Origin: Colias croceus
Taxonomy: Eukaryota > Arthropoda > Insecta > Lepidoptera > Pieridae
Length of the DNA: 64,000 nt
Assembly: GCF_905220415.1 (NCBI RefSeq)
Contig: NC_059561.1
Span: 3,240,001-3,304,000, forward strand
Direction of reading: 5' to 3'
This document shows positions 20,280 through 31,749 of this stretch, piece by piece. The notes under the pieces were generated by a model that was given only the letters and a program-made list of their open reading frames with translations, was not told where the DNA came from and ran no database searches. Positions within the stretch are counted from its first letter, which is position 1; the number at the start of each line of letters is the position of its first letter. Position numbers and translations under genes: made by a program.

Positions 20280-22934
20280 AAAGGTTAAGGTTTAAAGACA
20301 TTTATTCCCATTAAGACATTAAGTCACTTACATGAGAAACTTAAATTTTAAACATAGGTATTTATAAAAAATATCATTCGTTAGTTAAAAATTTAGAGTA
20401 AGTTACATACTATAAACATAAGTTTAGGTTAGGTACTCATTCATTGCATTCAAAGTTTGAGCGTGTGGTCTTCCAGGATGTGTTTCGCTAATTGTTTTTT
20501 GAATACAATGAATGAGTTTACACTTTTTAATTTGCTTGGCAATCCGTTATAGAAACGTGCTCCCTCGTATGTTGCCGTTCGCCTTCCATAATTCGTTCGG
20601 ATCTTCGGGAGGGCAAGATAGCTAGCTCGTCTATTAGGATAGTGGCGATTTGATGTTGAGAATATTATATTTGTATTTATGTTTTTATGTAGCGCTTTGT
20701 GGATGAACATACACGTATTATAAAAGTATAATTGTTTTAAATTCATTATTTTAGTATCGTCGTAGATTTTATTTGTAGAAGTTAAAAAAGGATATTTAAA
20801 AATGGTTTTAATAATTTTATTTTGTAAAATTTGTAGTGGCGCTAATTTATTTTTGTAAGCGCTACCCCATACTTCTATTAAATACATTAGGTGAGGTTTG
20901 ACTAACGTGTTGTAGATGGTGTGGCGTAATTTATGAGGAATGCAAGAAGTGATATTACGCAGAGATCTAAGAAGTGCTGATAATTTATTTTTTAGGTGGT
21001 CGATGTGATAATTCCATTTTAGAGAGCTGTCGATTCGCAAACCTAGGTATTTCTCGTGGGTTTTATGTTCTAATACAACACCGTTAATTTTAAGTGGAGC
21101 GTGTGGTGGAATAATTTTGTTCTGAGCTTTGAATTTAATATAACACGTTTTAGATATATTTATTGTTAGTAGATTGTATTGAAACCATTTATTTAATTTA
21201 TTTAAATCGTTTTGTGCTTGCTTTATCATGTCATGTATAGAGGGACCAAAATAAAACAGACAGGTGTCATCCGCATAAAGTGTTAGATGACCATTTAGTT
21301 TTAAATCTTGTAAATTATTAATATAAATTAAAAAAAGCAATGGGCCTAAAATCGAACCTTGTGGTATGCCACACGTAATTGGTAAGGGAATGCTATTGTA
21401 GTTATCTATTTTAACGATTTGTGATCGATTTTTTAAATATGATTTCAGCATGTCTAGTGCTTTACCAGTAATGTTAATGGATGCTAATTTCTTTATTAAA
21501 AGTTCGTGAGAAACGGTATCGAAGGCCTTTTGTAGGTCAATAAATACTCCCAAAACTAAATTTTTTGCGTCAATGTTCTGTTTTATTTTAGTAGTCAGGT
21601 CTATAGTCGCTGACAGAGTGTTACTTTTTGGCTTAAAACCGTATTGACGCACTGAAATAAAATTAAATGAGTCTAAATATTTTTCTAATCTCGTGTGTAA
21701 AATTTTCTCTAATATTTTTGACAACACTGGCAACACCGAAATTGGCCTATAGTTACCAGGTTCAAATTTTGAACCACTCTTATAGATAGGAGTTACCTTC
21801 GCTATTTTTAACGAATCCGGAAAACGTCCTTGACTTATAGCTTGGTTGAAACAATCGCTTAAGGTATGATTCAATTTTTCTTTAATGCATTTAATTGCTT
21901 TTGTGGTAATACCATCAAGACCTGTACTACAGTTTGAATTAAGGTTATTTATAATTTTTAAAATTTCATTAGGTGTACACGGATCAAAAGTGGATAATTC
22001 GTACTTTTTTGATGGTGATTTAGGTAAGATTGAGGAAGAGTTGGTTTGATATTGTAGGGGTATTAAATTTGCTAGACGAGATCCTATTGTAGAAAAATAT
22101 TGATTAAATATCTGGCATATTTCATTTGGCTCGGTAATATATTCAGAATTTATAAGTAATTTAGTAGGTAAAGTACATTTTACAGTTTTGTTATTAGCTA
22201 ATTTATTTACTAAAGTCCATAATTTCTTGGGTTTATTTATATTCCTTGTAAATTCTTGGTAATAGTAAGAATCTTTTGTGTCTTGAATAAATTTTTTTAC
22301 CTTTATTTTTTGAGTGTTAAATTTTATTTGAAGGTTTTTATTTTTAGGGTTGTTTTTTAGTTGAGACCATAATAAATTTCTTTCGTTAATTTCTGTTAAA
22401 ATTGCTTTGTTTATCCAGTCTTTTCGGGGCAGATTTAGAAATTTAGTTTTAGTAATCTTACTTTTATCTATAATAGATTTAATTTTATTTTCTAATATTG
22501 TATAATCTTTGTTTATTTCAGTATCAACTATGGAGTCAGACAGGGATGATAATCTTTCGTAATTAATTGCTTTATATTGAGTTTTAACACTTTTTGGGGG
22601 TAAATATTTTTTTAATTCTACGTATATGTGCTTATGGTCGGAAATACAAGAGTTTATTATTGCGAAATGAAAATTATCATTTTGAAGGTTCGTACTTACA
22701 TGGTCAATGATAGATTTTTTTGAAGAGTCTCTTGTGCTGTATTTTTTAGTTAGTTTATTGAGTAATATATGTCCATTACACTTAAGAGTATATTTGTATA
22801 GTTTGGTATTTTTATCTTTTGTTAACAAGTCGATATTAAAATCTCCAAAAATAATAGCTCTGTGCCTTTGTTGTAATTGCGATTCATACATTTCAAGGAA
22901 TTTTTGACAGTTAGTATAGCCCGTATAAAGTAGT
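20280..22934 (-). mobile_element. CR1/Jockey-group LINE, 5'-truncated (2.65 kb)
   Basis: Contains the end of an endonuclease and a complete reverse transcriptase in one frame, then a 3' UTR ending in short AACCTT repeats (about 20280-20300). Possible target duplication: AAGGTGTGTAT at 20269-20279 and AAGTGTGTAT at 22935-22944 (one base longer at one side). No ORF1; most of the endonuclease is gone, the usual result of incomplete target-primed reverse transcription. Confidence 0.85.
20450..22933 (-). CDS. LINE ORF2 fragment: endonuclease end plus reverse transcriptase
   Basis: Protein that nicks target DNA and copies the element RNA at the nick. The frame is open from the truncated 5' end (22933); an internal Met at 22891 gives 813 codons, used for numbering here. 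Residues 13-21 hold the AIIFGDFNID motif, 62-65 IDHV, and 84-86 SDH, the last catalytic blocks of an APE-type endonuclease. The reverse transcriptase follows: ITTKAIKCI, KVTPIYKSG..NYRPISVLP, GVFIDLQKAFDTVSH, GIPQGSILGPLLFL, and LYADDTCLF with YADD near 539-542, then a thumb region and a CR1/Jockey-like C-terminus (RRATYEGARFYNGLP). No stop or frameshift in over 820 codons, so the copy is fairly young, but it cannot move on its own because the endonuclease N-terminus is missing. Clade assigned by look only. Confidence 0.9.
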   Translation of the reverse strand, partial: LLYTGYTNCQKFLEMYESQLQQRHRAIIFGDFNIDLLTKDKNTKLYKYTLKCNGHILLNKLTKKYSTRDSSKKSIIDHVSTNLQNDNFHFAIINSCISDHKHIYVELKKYLPPKSVKTQYKAINYERLSSLSDSIVDTEINKDYTILENKIKSIIDKSKITKTKFLNLPRKDWINKAILTEINERNLLWSQLKNNPKNKNLQIKFNTQKIKVKKFIQDTKDSYYYQEFTRNINKPKKLWTLVNKLANNKTVKCTLPTKLLINSEYITEPNEICQIFNQYFSTIGSRLANLIPLQYQTNSSSILPKSPSKKYELSTFDPCTPNEILKIINNLNSNCSTGLDGITTKAIKCIKEKLNHTLSDCFNQAISQGRFPDSLKIAKVTPIYKSGSKFEPGNYRPISVLPVLSKILEKILHTRLEKYLDSFNFISVRQYGFKPKSNTLSATIDLTTKIKQNIDAKNLVLGVFIDLQKAFDTVSHELLIKKLASINITGKALDMLKSYLKNRSQIVKIDNYNSIPLPITCGIPQGSILGPLLFLIYINNLQDLKLNGHLTLYADDTCLFYFGPSIHDMIKQAQNDLNKLNKWFQYNLLTINISKTCYIKFKAQNKIIPPHAPLKINGVVLEHKTHEKYLGLRIDSSLKWNYHIDHLKNKLSALLRSLRNITSCIPHKLRHTIYNTLVKPHLMYLIEVWGSAYKNKLAPLQILQNKIIKTIFKYPFLTSTNKIYDDTKIMNLKQLYFYNTCMFIHKALHKNINTNIIFSTSNRHYPNRRASYLALPKIRTNYGRRTATYEGARFYNGLPSKLKSVNSFIVFKKQLAKHILEDHTLKL

Positions 22935-22944
22935 AAGTGTGTAT

Positions 22945-23756
22945 TTTTTTAAGATTATGTTGGATAATAAATACATATATATATACATAATTTGAGAGAT
23001 ATTGCGTATTTTTTTTCGAAATATATTAACGCTCATGGGACAACAAACAGAATTACTGTATATTTGTAAAGCCATTCAAATAAGGAGTCTAAAGCTTGTT
23101 GGCAGAAGCCTGGATATGTTGAAGTTAGACGTTTTAAAAGGATTGCTACTCTCTCTGCTCTCTGCCAAAATGCATCTATATTTATTGTCGAAATAAAAAT
23201 TATGTGAAAGCTTGGTAAAGATCTGTTAATTCCACATATCATGTACGTTTTATATTAGGTTAACAATAATAGTTTTCAATTATATTATATAAGTATTTTT
23301 CAATTGACGCATTTTATAGGTACTTTAGATAAACCTTTTCGACTCAATTTTTTTTTTATAAAAAAGTGGATGAGAATTATGTGCTACCCTATAGTTCAAA
23401 TAACGATCAAAAACATGAACAACCTATATTATAGATTCCACCTTTTATAAAGGTAAATGGAACTGAGAGCATATACAATCTTTATGAAAAAACCGATAAG
23501 TTACCATGACGTGTGCATATTCTGCAAAGCGACACGGTTCACAATCTCGTTAAATATTGCGATTAGAAGACAATAAATCAAGTACAGTAAAATTCAATAT
23601 CCCATGGTCTACGGCTTGTTAGAAATTCGACATAGGGGTCTGTGATTTCAATTCTACCAGTAATGGTCGATGAAACGATTTGTTGTGGGTACACCCGACC
23701 ACAATACAAACGTAAATAAATATCCCATCACACAAATATATCCCCTATTGCCTGCA
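22945..23756. other. No recognised feature
   Basis: AT-rich sequence with no supported gene; a TA-rich microsatellite lies at about 22970-22990. Confidence 0.5.
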
Positions 23757-23839
23757 CATAAAGATTGGTTTCACTTACAGCAGTTACAGTTCAGTCATTT
23801 ATTAGCGAGTGCATTCGATCTTTGCAACGATATTTCACG
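23757..23839 (+). promoter_or_regulatory. Candidate core promoter and non-coding first exon
   Basis: CATAAAG at 23757-23763 lies about 30-36 bases upstream of TCAGT (23791-23795), the arthropod initiator. The sequence that follows has no ATG and ends CACG|GTAAAT at 23839/23840, a plausible splice donor. The layout fits a host gene with a short 5' non-coding exon. Motifs this short arise by chance, so the call is tentative. Confidence 0.3.
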
Positions 23840-23841
23840 GT

Positions 23842-24224
23842 AAATACCCTTAGTGGTAACGCACTCTACAACCCCAAGTATCGGCAACGTATTTAATTTG
23901 AACCTTATGTGCATGCAATACGGTTGTTATTTATATTCGCGTCATTTGAGACGGGCTTCTGCAGATTCGTTTCGGATTATACGAGATTGGTGTAAACGAG
24001 CGACGAACGTGATTGCAATACAGATACAATGGTATTGGATAACAAAGAATGTACTCTTTTTAGCTCATTTCCTTGAAGATATTTATTGTAATCAGCGTTG
24101 TTTTGTCTCGAATACGATATTGTTTTAGTTTCTGCACCAATGATTAATGTGCATTTTTTCACATTCGGCCGTTATTAAATATCGGTCCTAATAAAAGCTT
24201 CTACGCTTGTTGATATATTAACTA
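23842..24224. other. No recognised feature
   Basis: Follows the candidate first exon; no repeat or gene recognised. A 91-codon open frame (23853-24128) has no family features. Confidence 0.45.
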
Positions 24225-24448
24225 CTAGTTTTCCGCCTGCGGCTTCGTCCGCGTTTTCAAAGAAAAACCCGCATAGTTCCCGTTACCGTGGGATTTCCGG
24301 AATAAAACCTAGCCTATGTTACTCGTGGATATTGTAGCTTTCGAATGGTGAAAGAATTTTTAAAATCGGTCCAGTAGTTTTTGAGCCTATTCGTTACAAT
24401 CAAACAAATAAACAAACAAAGTTTTCCTCTTTATAATATTAGTGTAGA
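24225..24448 (-). mobile_element. Lep1-like Helitron (family B)
   Basis: CTAG at 24225-24228 with A before, TC start on the minus strand at 24448 with T outside. CGCCTGCGGCTTCGTCCGCG hairpin and AAACCCGCATAGTTCCCG segment as in the other family B copies; the 5' half resembles family A, so it is a mosaic. Confidence 0.85.
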
Positions 24449-25110
24449 TTCCTAGAACTTATATTTTAATAAAACAAAAGAGGATTGATGAATTTATTAA
24501 TGATGATATTACTTAAATTTACTATAGTTTTTTTTTTTACTAGAACAAGTAGAAACTAGTACAGCAAAAGTATCTTCAAATAAGCATTATATTATTATTG
24601 AAAGCATATTCATTAAAATCGAAAAATCATGCGCTGCGACTAAAAATCGCAAAGTCGCGCGTCTGTCGTACTCGATGACGACTTCCTGATAAATAGTGAT
24701 GTGCAATAATTACGATTTATGGCTCTTTGTGAATGAGTGCTAGTGACGGGTAATACAATACTGAGATAATCTTAATGTACCATCTAGATATTGGCTTTGA
24801 TATAATATTTTATACTTGGGTTACACTCTCGTGTATAACTGTATTAGAATGTATTTTATGTTTTGTTTTTATGAGATACTTTTTATAAGTTGTTTTCTAA
24901 AATATCAACCATAGTGAATTGATGTTCTAATTTTCTCAATTCTTCAGTTGATTGTAATTGAAACTGAATATCTGGTTAGATTTAACACAATAAGTCTAAG
25001 TCAATTATTTTCACACTATTAGTACCTATAATTGAAGTTAAAATAAGCTTTTTCTTTTACAAACTACCAATCTAAATAACTTCACTGCTCCCAAAATGAT
25101 TAACTGTTTT
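24449..25110. other. No recognised feature
   Basis: AT-rich sequence without a supported gene or repeat. Confidence 0.5.
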
Positions 25111-25230
25111 GAAGTGAAACGCGTCATGGAAATACCGTCGCGTCATGGAGTAAGGCGACGATTTTGGTATATTTAAATCTTGCCAAAGAAGTTTCACTTC
25201 TGACACGTATGCTCGGCACACACGCTCTTT
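25111..25230 (-). repeat. Dispersed repeat family E, copy 1
   Basis: Shares GCGTCATGGA, TAAGGCGACGATTTTGGTAT, CTTGCCAAAGAAGTTTCA and CACACGCTCTTT with 30975-31121, and the inverse of these with 29871-30020. GAAGTGAAAC at the left and GTTTCACTTC near the right form an inverted pair. Non-coding MITE-like unit. Confidence 0.7.
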
Positions 25231-25654
25231 AGTTTAAATACACGAGTAGGTATTACATGTCAAGTTGAATCCCTTCTAGATTATAGTATTACCATTATTA
25301 AAACAAACTGAATAAATGCAAGTTAAAATATTGTTTACAATGTCGGCGTAAACAAAAAGAACCTTTTTGGTAAATAAAGTATACAAATGCAGACACCGTT
25401 GTTCAAGTTAAAACTGCTGAAATATTTTGGCAATATTGTTTTATATTTACGAAGCCTTTTAGTAAATTAAAGAGTTGCGCGATTTGTTTTCGACGAAACA
25501 AAATGGTGGAATCTCTAGGGATGAATGCTTCGAAGAACAAATGATGTCTTAATATTGATTAAAGTCATTATAGTTCAGAGTAAAACTATTGCATTGTATT
25601 TTAAGTGATAGTGGATGATGTGCCTATAGCCTGGTAAAGTATTATATTATCTAT

Positions 25655-25970
25655 CATCATCATCATCATCATCATCATCAGCCCATATACGTTCCCACTG
25701 CTGGGACACGGGCCTCCTATGAGGGTACAGGCCATAATCCACCACGCTGGCCAAGTGCGGGTTGGCGGATGACACATGTCGTCGAACTTTTTTTAATTCT
25801 TCGACATGTCGGTTTCCTCACGATGTTTTCCTTCACCGTTCGAGCAGTGGTGATGTTACAACATGCGCAGATAAATTGAAAAATCAATTTATTTCCTGCG
25901 CGCTCGCCTGGTCTCGAACCACGGACTTATCGATTCGAAGTCCGAGGTCTCACCACTGAGCCACCACTGC
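25655..25970 (-). mobile_element. Full-length tRNA-derived SINE
   Basis: 316 bp on the minus strand. The head reads GGTGGCTCAGTGGTGAGACC (A-box region) and GTGGTTCGAGACCAG (B box), so it carries an internal polymerase III promoter. The body continues to a (CAT)n/(ATG)n tail at 25655-25680. Flanked by TATATTATCTAT at 25643-25654 and 25971-25982. It sits five bases inside the start of a Helitron, so it is younger than that Helitron. Truncated relatives: 8031-8203 and 52725-52865. The plus-strand open frame inside it is incidental. Confidence 0.92.
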
Positions 25971-25977
25971 TATATTA

Positions 25978-26179
25978 TCTATACTTTAATATTATAAAGC
26001 TGAAGAGTTTGTTTGTTTGAACGCGCTAATCTCAGGAAGTAGGTACTGGTCCGATTTAAAAAATTACTTCGGTGTTAGATAGCCGATCGAGGAAGGCTAT
26101 AGGTAAAGGCTATATATCATCACGCTAAGACCAACAGGAACATAGCCACGCCGGTGAAACCGCGGAGCGCAGCAGCTAG
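25978..26179 (+). mobile_element. Lep1-like Helitron (family A) with SINE inserted at its start
   Basis: TC at 25978-25979 (TCTATACTTTAATATTATAA), CTAG at 26176-26179 before T. The first bases belong to the SINE target duplication, so the original 5' flank lies left of the SINE. Confidence 0.87.
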
Positions 26180-29100
26180 TCTGTGATATATCTATGACCA
26201 AACTATCATAGTTGTCACCACGAAACTTGACCACTTTTTAGTGTGTTGGGGGAAGCTTGCGCTTATTATATCTACAAAAACTTCCCTCATTGCACCACTT
26301 TTTGTCCAAGAAGTTTGCCAGGCGCTATAACTCATATTGACTTAAGCGGACATCCGCAAAAACTGTAGATAAACAAGTAAAGTTGTACTCGATATGGATG
26401 TGGCTTTCTTATAATTAATTATCATAATCTATTTAAAAGACTGGTGTTTTATTAGTTTCATCCTGTAAACAAATTTAAAATAATTTGAGTTGAAAATCAA
26501 ACTCATTTTAGTCCTAAGATGCAAGAACGTCTACAATTTATTTTTATTTGCAATTCCGTTTATGTCCATAATACTTAAGAAATCCTAAAAACTTGTTATT
26601 AGAAATTCGAATCAAAAGCCAAACAGGCATGAAACTAATACTAACACTCATCAACACAGGGAAGAAAAAAAAACAAATTTGCAAACGATATACGTCCGCA
26701 AAGTTTGAAAAAGTACTAAAAGTTCAAATCGGCGGTGTGAACCCATAATTCATTGTATGGAAACCAGTGCCCTATACTGATCGAAGTCTATATATCAAGT
26801 GGACAATACCCTGTCTAGGGCTGACAGCTAACGATTTGAAGTTTAAATTCTTGGCTTAGAAAATTGGAGATATGAATTTTTGAGATTATGAAATCGTACT
26901 TACATGTAAGTGAGTATTGGATATTACGAATGTAACTTTAATTCTATATTATTAGTATATAAGTATTTATTAGTAGTATATAATATAAGTATATAAGTGT
27001 TGAGATAAATTATGAATAGATAATTGAATAGATGAATTTGATTGATGAATTATTTTGTGCAAATAAATGTTTTATTTATTTAAATTACAATATATTTATT
27101 GGACAATACAAAGTCATTTTATTTCACATAAATTCACTTAACTTTGGTATTGCCTATTGATTAACTTATTTTTGATTTGTAGTTTAACCAAACTTTTGAA
27201 TTATAAAAGATTAACTAGGAACTAAATGTATACCAAGAATCGAGGTTTTTAGCAACAGTCGAGTAGATGTGTGATAGTCACGTCATCCGAATAAATTATG
27301 CATTCAAAACCATTACATCCCTATCATAAATGGAATTATTTAACTGGATGAAACAGGGAGATAAAAATAGGAATATATTATAAGGAGCATTATTATAGGA
27401 ATACTGTTGGAATAAAATATGTATTCAGTTTTATCACTATTTCTAAATAGGAAAAGCTGACTCAATTATTTATCAAGACATAAACTAAATTATTAGGATT
27501 ATAAACATTTAACACCATGCTTCTTTCTTTTACTAGGGCAGGTTTGTAATTTAAAGGATTTCTTTAAATTCAACAGTTAAGATTGAAAGGGGCGATAAGT
27601 TTATATAAAATTCAGTTTATTTTGAAGATAAATCGATAAATATTATCAACCATAACGAAAAAAAAACCAACTAAATATGTGCCAAAATATTCAACGCAAA
27701 ATCTGAAATACAAAATATAGAATAAAATCTCGAAGGAATTATGTATTACGGAGAACCCTGTTAAAATATGTGAATTTTTTAATAACACATTCCTCTTCCA
27801 TTAAGGAATTCCTAAAATTGATATATTTTAATTAAACTCCGAATCGTACATCCCTGCACCTTCACATTTTACGTGAAGGGACAGCGCATTGTTCCCTCCG
27901 TCCATTGTAAGTCCTGAAATTAAGATGTTCGGGAAATAATAGAATTTCCGACTGCTAACGTCAGAACGTGATCAATGTATTTTTATAGCAATTTATCATA
28001 TCCGAATCTGTCTCTTACAGGTTTAGAATAGCTGCCAATATCGCGTGAACATTTATCAAAATGTTATCATATTGGGCAGGGTGTAATGCCTTTGTAATTT
28101 TTCGCTTTTTGTAGGTGCGAGTGTCCCGAAATTAAAATGGAGTAATATGGAAATGAGAATTTGCGAAAGCCGAAGCCCTCGTTATTTTTGCAGTCAATCT
28201 GCGACTTTTCAATTATTAAAATAAATTATGGATAGTTCTGATATTTTAACACATTTAATGAAAAGTTCTATTTAATCTTTATACGAGTATACATTTTGTT
28301 GTTAGTGTTGATATCAAGATAGTGTCTTTTGGCGAGTAAAATCGGACACTGTTAGAGAATAATAGAGAAAAATTATTTTAACACATCCAATTGCTGTGAT
28401 GGTTTCTATATAAAAGTTTTCAATATTGAACTCCCTTAAAAACCTTAAGAACTTTGCGCCAAAAATTAATAAAAATGCTAACAGCTAACGGCCAAATAAA
28501 CTTCACATGTTTGATAATTCTGCACCAAAACTCATGCAATGCATTGAAAGTGTAACAAAGGTCCATAAACATGCATTCGTACTCACAAAAATTTACGTTC
28601 ATATTATTATTACCTACTTGTATAATATTACTGTCGGTCTAGTCTCTCACTGATTTATCACTAAACAATAATTTACATTCCTCTAAATAATACTCAAATA
28701 AACGTTCCAACTAACTACGCACTATTAGAAAAAAACAGTTTTCTAAAACTCTCAAATAATACTATATATTTTACTCAAATAATACCGTAATAAAGGTCCA
28801 TCTTAATAATATTAGAAACACTATCTTAATGCCAATTTGTCAATCTTCCACAATCTTATAAGTGCGGTTGACGGGTCTACCAGTGGGGCTATCCGGGGCT
28901 TATTCAATGCTTTCGATGAAGTCTTACTGTTATAATATCTGACAGATAGCTGAGTATGCTTTTAATTGCTTGTATCTTAATTTAAATTTATTAGAGGTCA
29001 ACAAAAAGGTTATTTATTTTAATAGAATCGGTGTAACTCTAGATAGAGATATTATTTATAATTTTTGGGACCTGTGTCTCAGATAATTTAAGGTATAATT

Positions 29101-29319
29101 AGGTCATTGTTGATATTTTTTGAAAATTAGGTACCTATGTTATAATGTTCCAAAAAGACGATTTCGATTTTTTTTTTTAATTTTTTTAGAATACATATTA
29201 ATATTTTCATGGTTTGAAGTCAGTTAGTTCAGCTCAGGAAAGTTAGTTTTTCGTTCTTAAATTTAACACTTACCACTATTTCATCAGAACAAATAAATCA
29301 GTCAGTTGTAAGTCCATCA
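26180..29319. other. 3.1 kb without recognised gene or repeat
   Basis: AT-rich sequence. A TTTTGTGCAAATAAATG stretch with TTTATTTATTT at about 27055-27080 may be a small LINE tail. No reading frame has family features. 27.84-28.15 kb is somewhat GC-richer and non-repetitive and could be conserved non-coding DNA. Confidence 0.4.
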
Positions 29320-29508
29320 TCATTCGTTCTTTCGTTGCAGCCGTGGGACGTCCACTGGACATAGGCCTCCCTCAAGGACATAGGCCTCCCTCAAGGATTT
29401 CCAGTACAAACGGTCACCGGGCGGCGCGGCGGCCTGCATCCTGCGGCTCCCTGCCACTCGGACCAGGTCGTCTGTCCATCTTGTGGGAGGTCGTCCCAGA
29501 ATCATCAT
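29320..29508 (-). pseudogene. RTE-type LINE, C-terminal fragment of ORF2
   Basis: Minus-strand translation includes GRPPTRWTDDLVRVAG, then DRLYWKSLREAYV: the G-R-P--RW-DD----AG ... W--L-EAYV end of RTE-clade polymerases. Usual position is directly before the stop of a protein near 1,000 residues; here about 55 residues remain. The 18-bp word CATAGGCCTCCCTCAAGG is tandemly duplicated at about 29361-29397, within the fragment. Dead 5'-truncated copy. Confidence 0.65.
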
Positions 29509-29830
29509 TACTAAAAGAATATAATATACTACGCAAAAACAATAAAACTTTTTAAACTCACAATTAGGGGTTAAAATACTTACGCGATATAAACCATTAA
29601 CGACTTTTATTTTCCCAGTTGAAATGTCGTTAATTTACGAGATAGCTGCATTTTATATCACCGACTCCCAAATAAAGTTATGTGGGCTATGAAATCTCGG
29701 AACGTTTATTTTTATTACAATATGGCGGCCGTAAAACTCAGTAATTCAGTGAAATTCAGTAAGTATTCATTTAATGTGATCTTCGCTTTATTCTTTGATA
29801 ATTGTTAATTAAATAAATAATTTTGACGTA
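29509..29830. other. No recognised feature
   Basis: No gene or repeat recognised; 29.58-29.75 kb is non-repetitive and may be host-unique sequence. Confidence 0.45.
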
Positions 29831-30144
29831 TCTATACTAATATTATATAGGTAACTGAAGAGTTTGTTTACGTGTGTGCTGAGTCCACGTGTCAGAAGTG
29901 AAACTTCTTTGGCAAGATTCATAGATACCAAAACCTTCGCCTTACTCCATGACGTGGCGGTATTATCCTGATGCGACCTTGAAATTTTACTCTCAACGCG
30001 CCTAAAGAAGTTCCACTTCAAAAACTACTTCATTGTTAAACAGGTCCATATAAGGAACTAGGAATGCTATCATCAGCTATACTATGTATAAGGTCAGACC
30101 AATAGGAGCGGAGCAATGCGAATAAAACCGCACGGTACAGCCAG
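29831..30144 (+). mobile_element. Helitron (family A) with nested repeat E
   Basis: TC start after A (TCTATACTAATATTATATAG), CTGAAGAGTTTGTTT, then an inserted family E unit (about 29871-30020), then the Helitron resumes (GGTCCATATAAGGAAC, AAGGTCAGACCAATAGGAGC). The 3' end is decayed (GCCAGT instead of GCTAGT). Confidence 0.7.
29871..30020 (+). repeat. Dispersed repeat family E, nested copy
   Basis: Bounded by CAGAAGTGAAACTTC and GAAGTTCCACTTC, with TTGGCAAGATTCATAGATAC, CTTACTCCATGACGTG and GACCTTGAAATTTTACTC. Same family as 25111-25230 (inverted) and 51157-51222. Confidence 0.7.
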
Positions 30145-30637
30145 TTGTAAACAAAAGTTTCACTGAATATTCTTTATGAATAGAATTCTTGAACTAGATG
30201 AATGAATGGGATATTTGAATCTTTTTCATTTAAAATATATACTCATTTAAAATCTAAGCAAGAATTATGCTATTATTTATTACTTTCTATTAGGTTGATA
30301 GATAGATCATAATTATCCTATTTTGTATTACGACATTTGATTTTTTGTTTCTCAAATGCAATTTAATAGAAATACAAATAAATAAATGTTATTATTCATT
30401 TATAGAAACAATTTGTTTCGTTTGAACGAAAATTGTTGAAATTTTATTTTTAATTGGCGACATCTTAACCTATTTCGCAATAAATTAGATTTGCTTGCTC
30501 TTTTAGATTTTGCGGCTCTTCAACAAATTACGTTTGACGTTTATTTTATCCTTTATTTACTGTTTGTATATTTTTGGATTACCTATTTAGACAAATTTTA
30601 TACATTTAAAATTTGTTATTTCTTAATTTATTGATAA
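30145..30637. other. No recognised feature
   Basis: AT-rich sequence without a supported gene or repeat. Confidence 0.5.
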
Positions 30638-30873
30638 CTAGCTTTCCGCCCGCGGCTTTGCCTGCGTTTTCAAAGAAAAACCCGCATAGTTCCCGTTCGC
30701 GTGGGATTTTCGGGATAAAATGTGTATATAAAATGTGTAATAAAGATCGTATGTGTTAATCCAAGTTACCCTCTATATGTGTGATAAATTTCATTGTAAT
30801 CTGTTCTGTAGTACTTGCATCCATCACATCCATCCTCACAAACTTTCGCATTTATAATATACTAGTAGTAGGA
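30638..30873 (-). mobile_element. Lep1-like Helitron (family B)
   Basis: CTAG at 30638-30641 after A; GCCCGCGGCTTTGCCTGCG hairpin; ends GTAGTAGGA before T. A short internal duplication of AAAATGTGTA is present around 30717-30741. A GGATA microsatellite follows outside the element. Confidence 0.85.
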
Positions 30874-30974
30874 TAGGATAGGATAGTATGTGGTTTAAAT
30901 GCCTTAGATGTTAATTAAAATAACTGATACTACCTACAGTAAAAAAAAATAGTCGCCGTAGATTCAATATTTAT

Positions 30975-31121
30975 ACTTCTTTAGGCGCGGTGAGAGTAAA
31001 ATTTCAAGGACTCGTCATGGAAATAACGTCACGTCATGGAATAAGGCGACGATTTTGGTATCTTTAAATCTTGCCAAAGAAGTTTCAATTCGGATACGTG
31101 TGCTCGGTACACACGCTCTTT
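30975..31121 (-). repeat. Dispersed repeat family E, copy 3
   Basis: CTTTAGGCGCGGTGAGAGTA, CGTCATGGAATAAGGCGACG and TTGCCAAAGAAGTTTCAATT align in order with copy 1. Confidence 0.65.
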
Positions 31122-31444
31122 TTTTTCTCTGTATTTGATGTTTTCAAAATATATCGATAATACAAAAGTGACTATTTCATTCTTAATATTTGTCAGTATG
31201 AAATGATGATGAAGTTAAGTTTAAATATAATGGTAGTATCAATAAATGGCATCTGGGTTATAAAACAGGATCGATGATTTTATGTGTCATAAAAATATCC
31301 CATCGCAGTCGTAAAAAACCGCTAATAAAAAGCCGCAAAGTAGTTCAAAGATTTCCCTGTCGTGTCATAGTACTAGCCATAATATGAATTTACTTACTTA
31401 CATACATATTATAATATTATATTGGTTTATTGCTAGCATATATA

Positions 31445-31749
31445 TACAGGGTGTCTTGTGAAAGGTGTAATAGTTTTAAAGGAGTGAAAATATAGCTCAT
31501 TTGGAGTAAAAGGAGTAAACATTACCTAGGCGACACTAATTATTAGTATCAAGTATCAACGTATTTATTTATTTTATCGTCTCTAATCTAAGAATTTGGT
31601 AAATTTTCAAAAAAAGTTTAAGTGAAAAATATTTCTGATACTACTTAATAAGATTCGGCTAGGTAATGTTTTTTTTCTCCAAATGAGCTATCCTTTTAAA
31701 ACTATTGCACCTATAAAAATTAATGCGTTGGGAAAAAAATCATCCTGTA
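31445..31749. mobile_element. TA-flanked MITE with TACAGGGTG ends
   Basis: 305 bp. TACAGGGTG at the left, CATCCTGTA at the right; inside, GTGTAATAGTTTTAAA and AGCTCATTTGGAG are mirrored by CTCCAAATGAGCT and TTTTAAAACTATTGCAC. TA flanks both sides. Tc1/mariner-like non-autonomous element. Confidence 0.75.

Noticed and set aside
25762..25959. 65-codon plus-strand frame
   Set aside because: Lies antisense within the tRNA-derived SINE.
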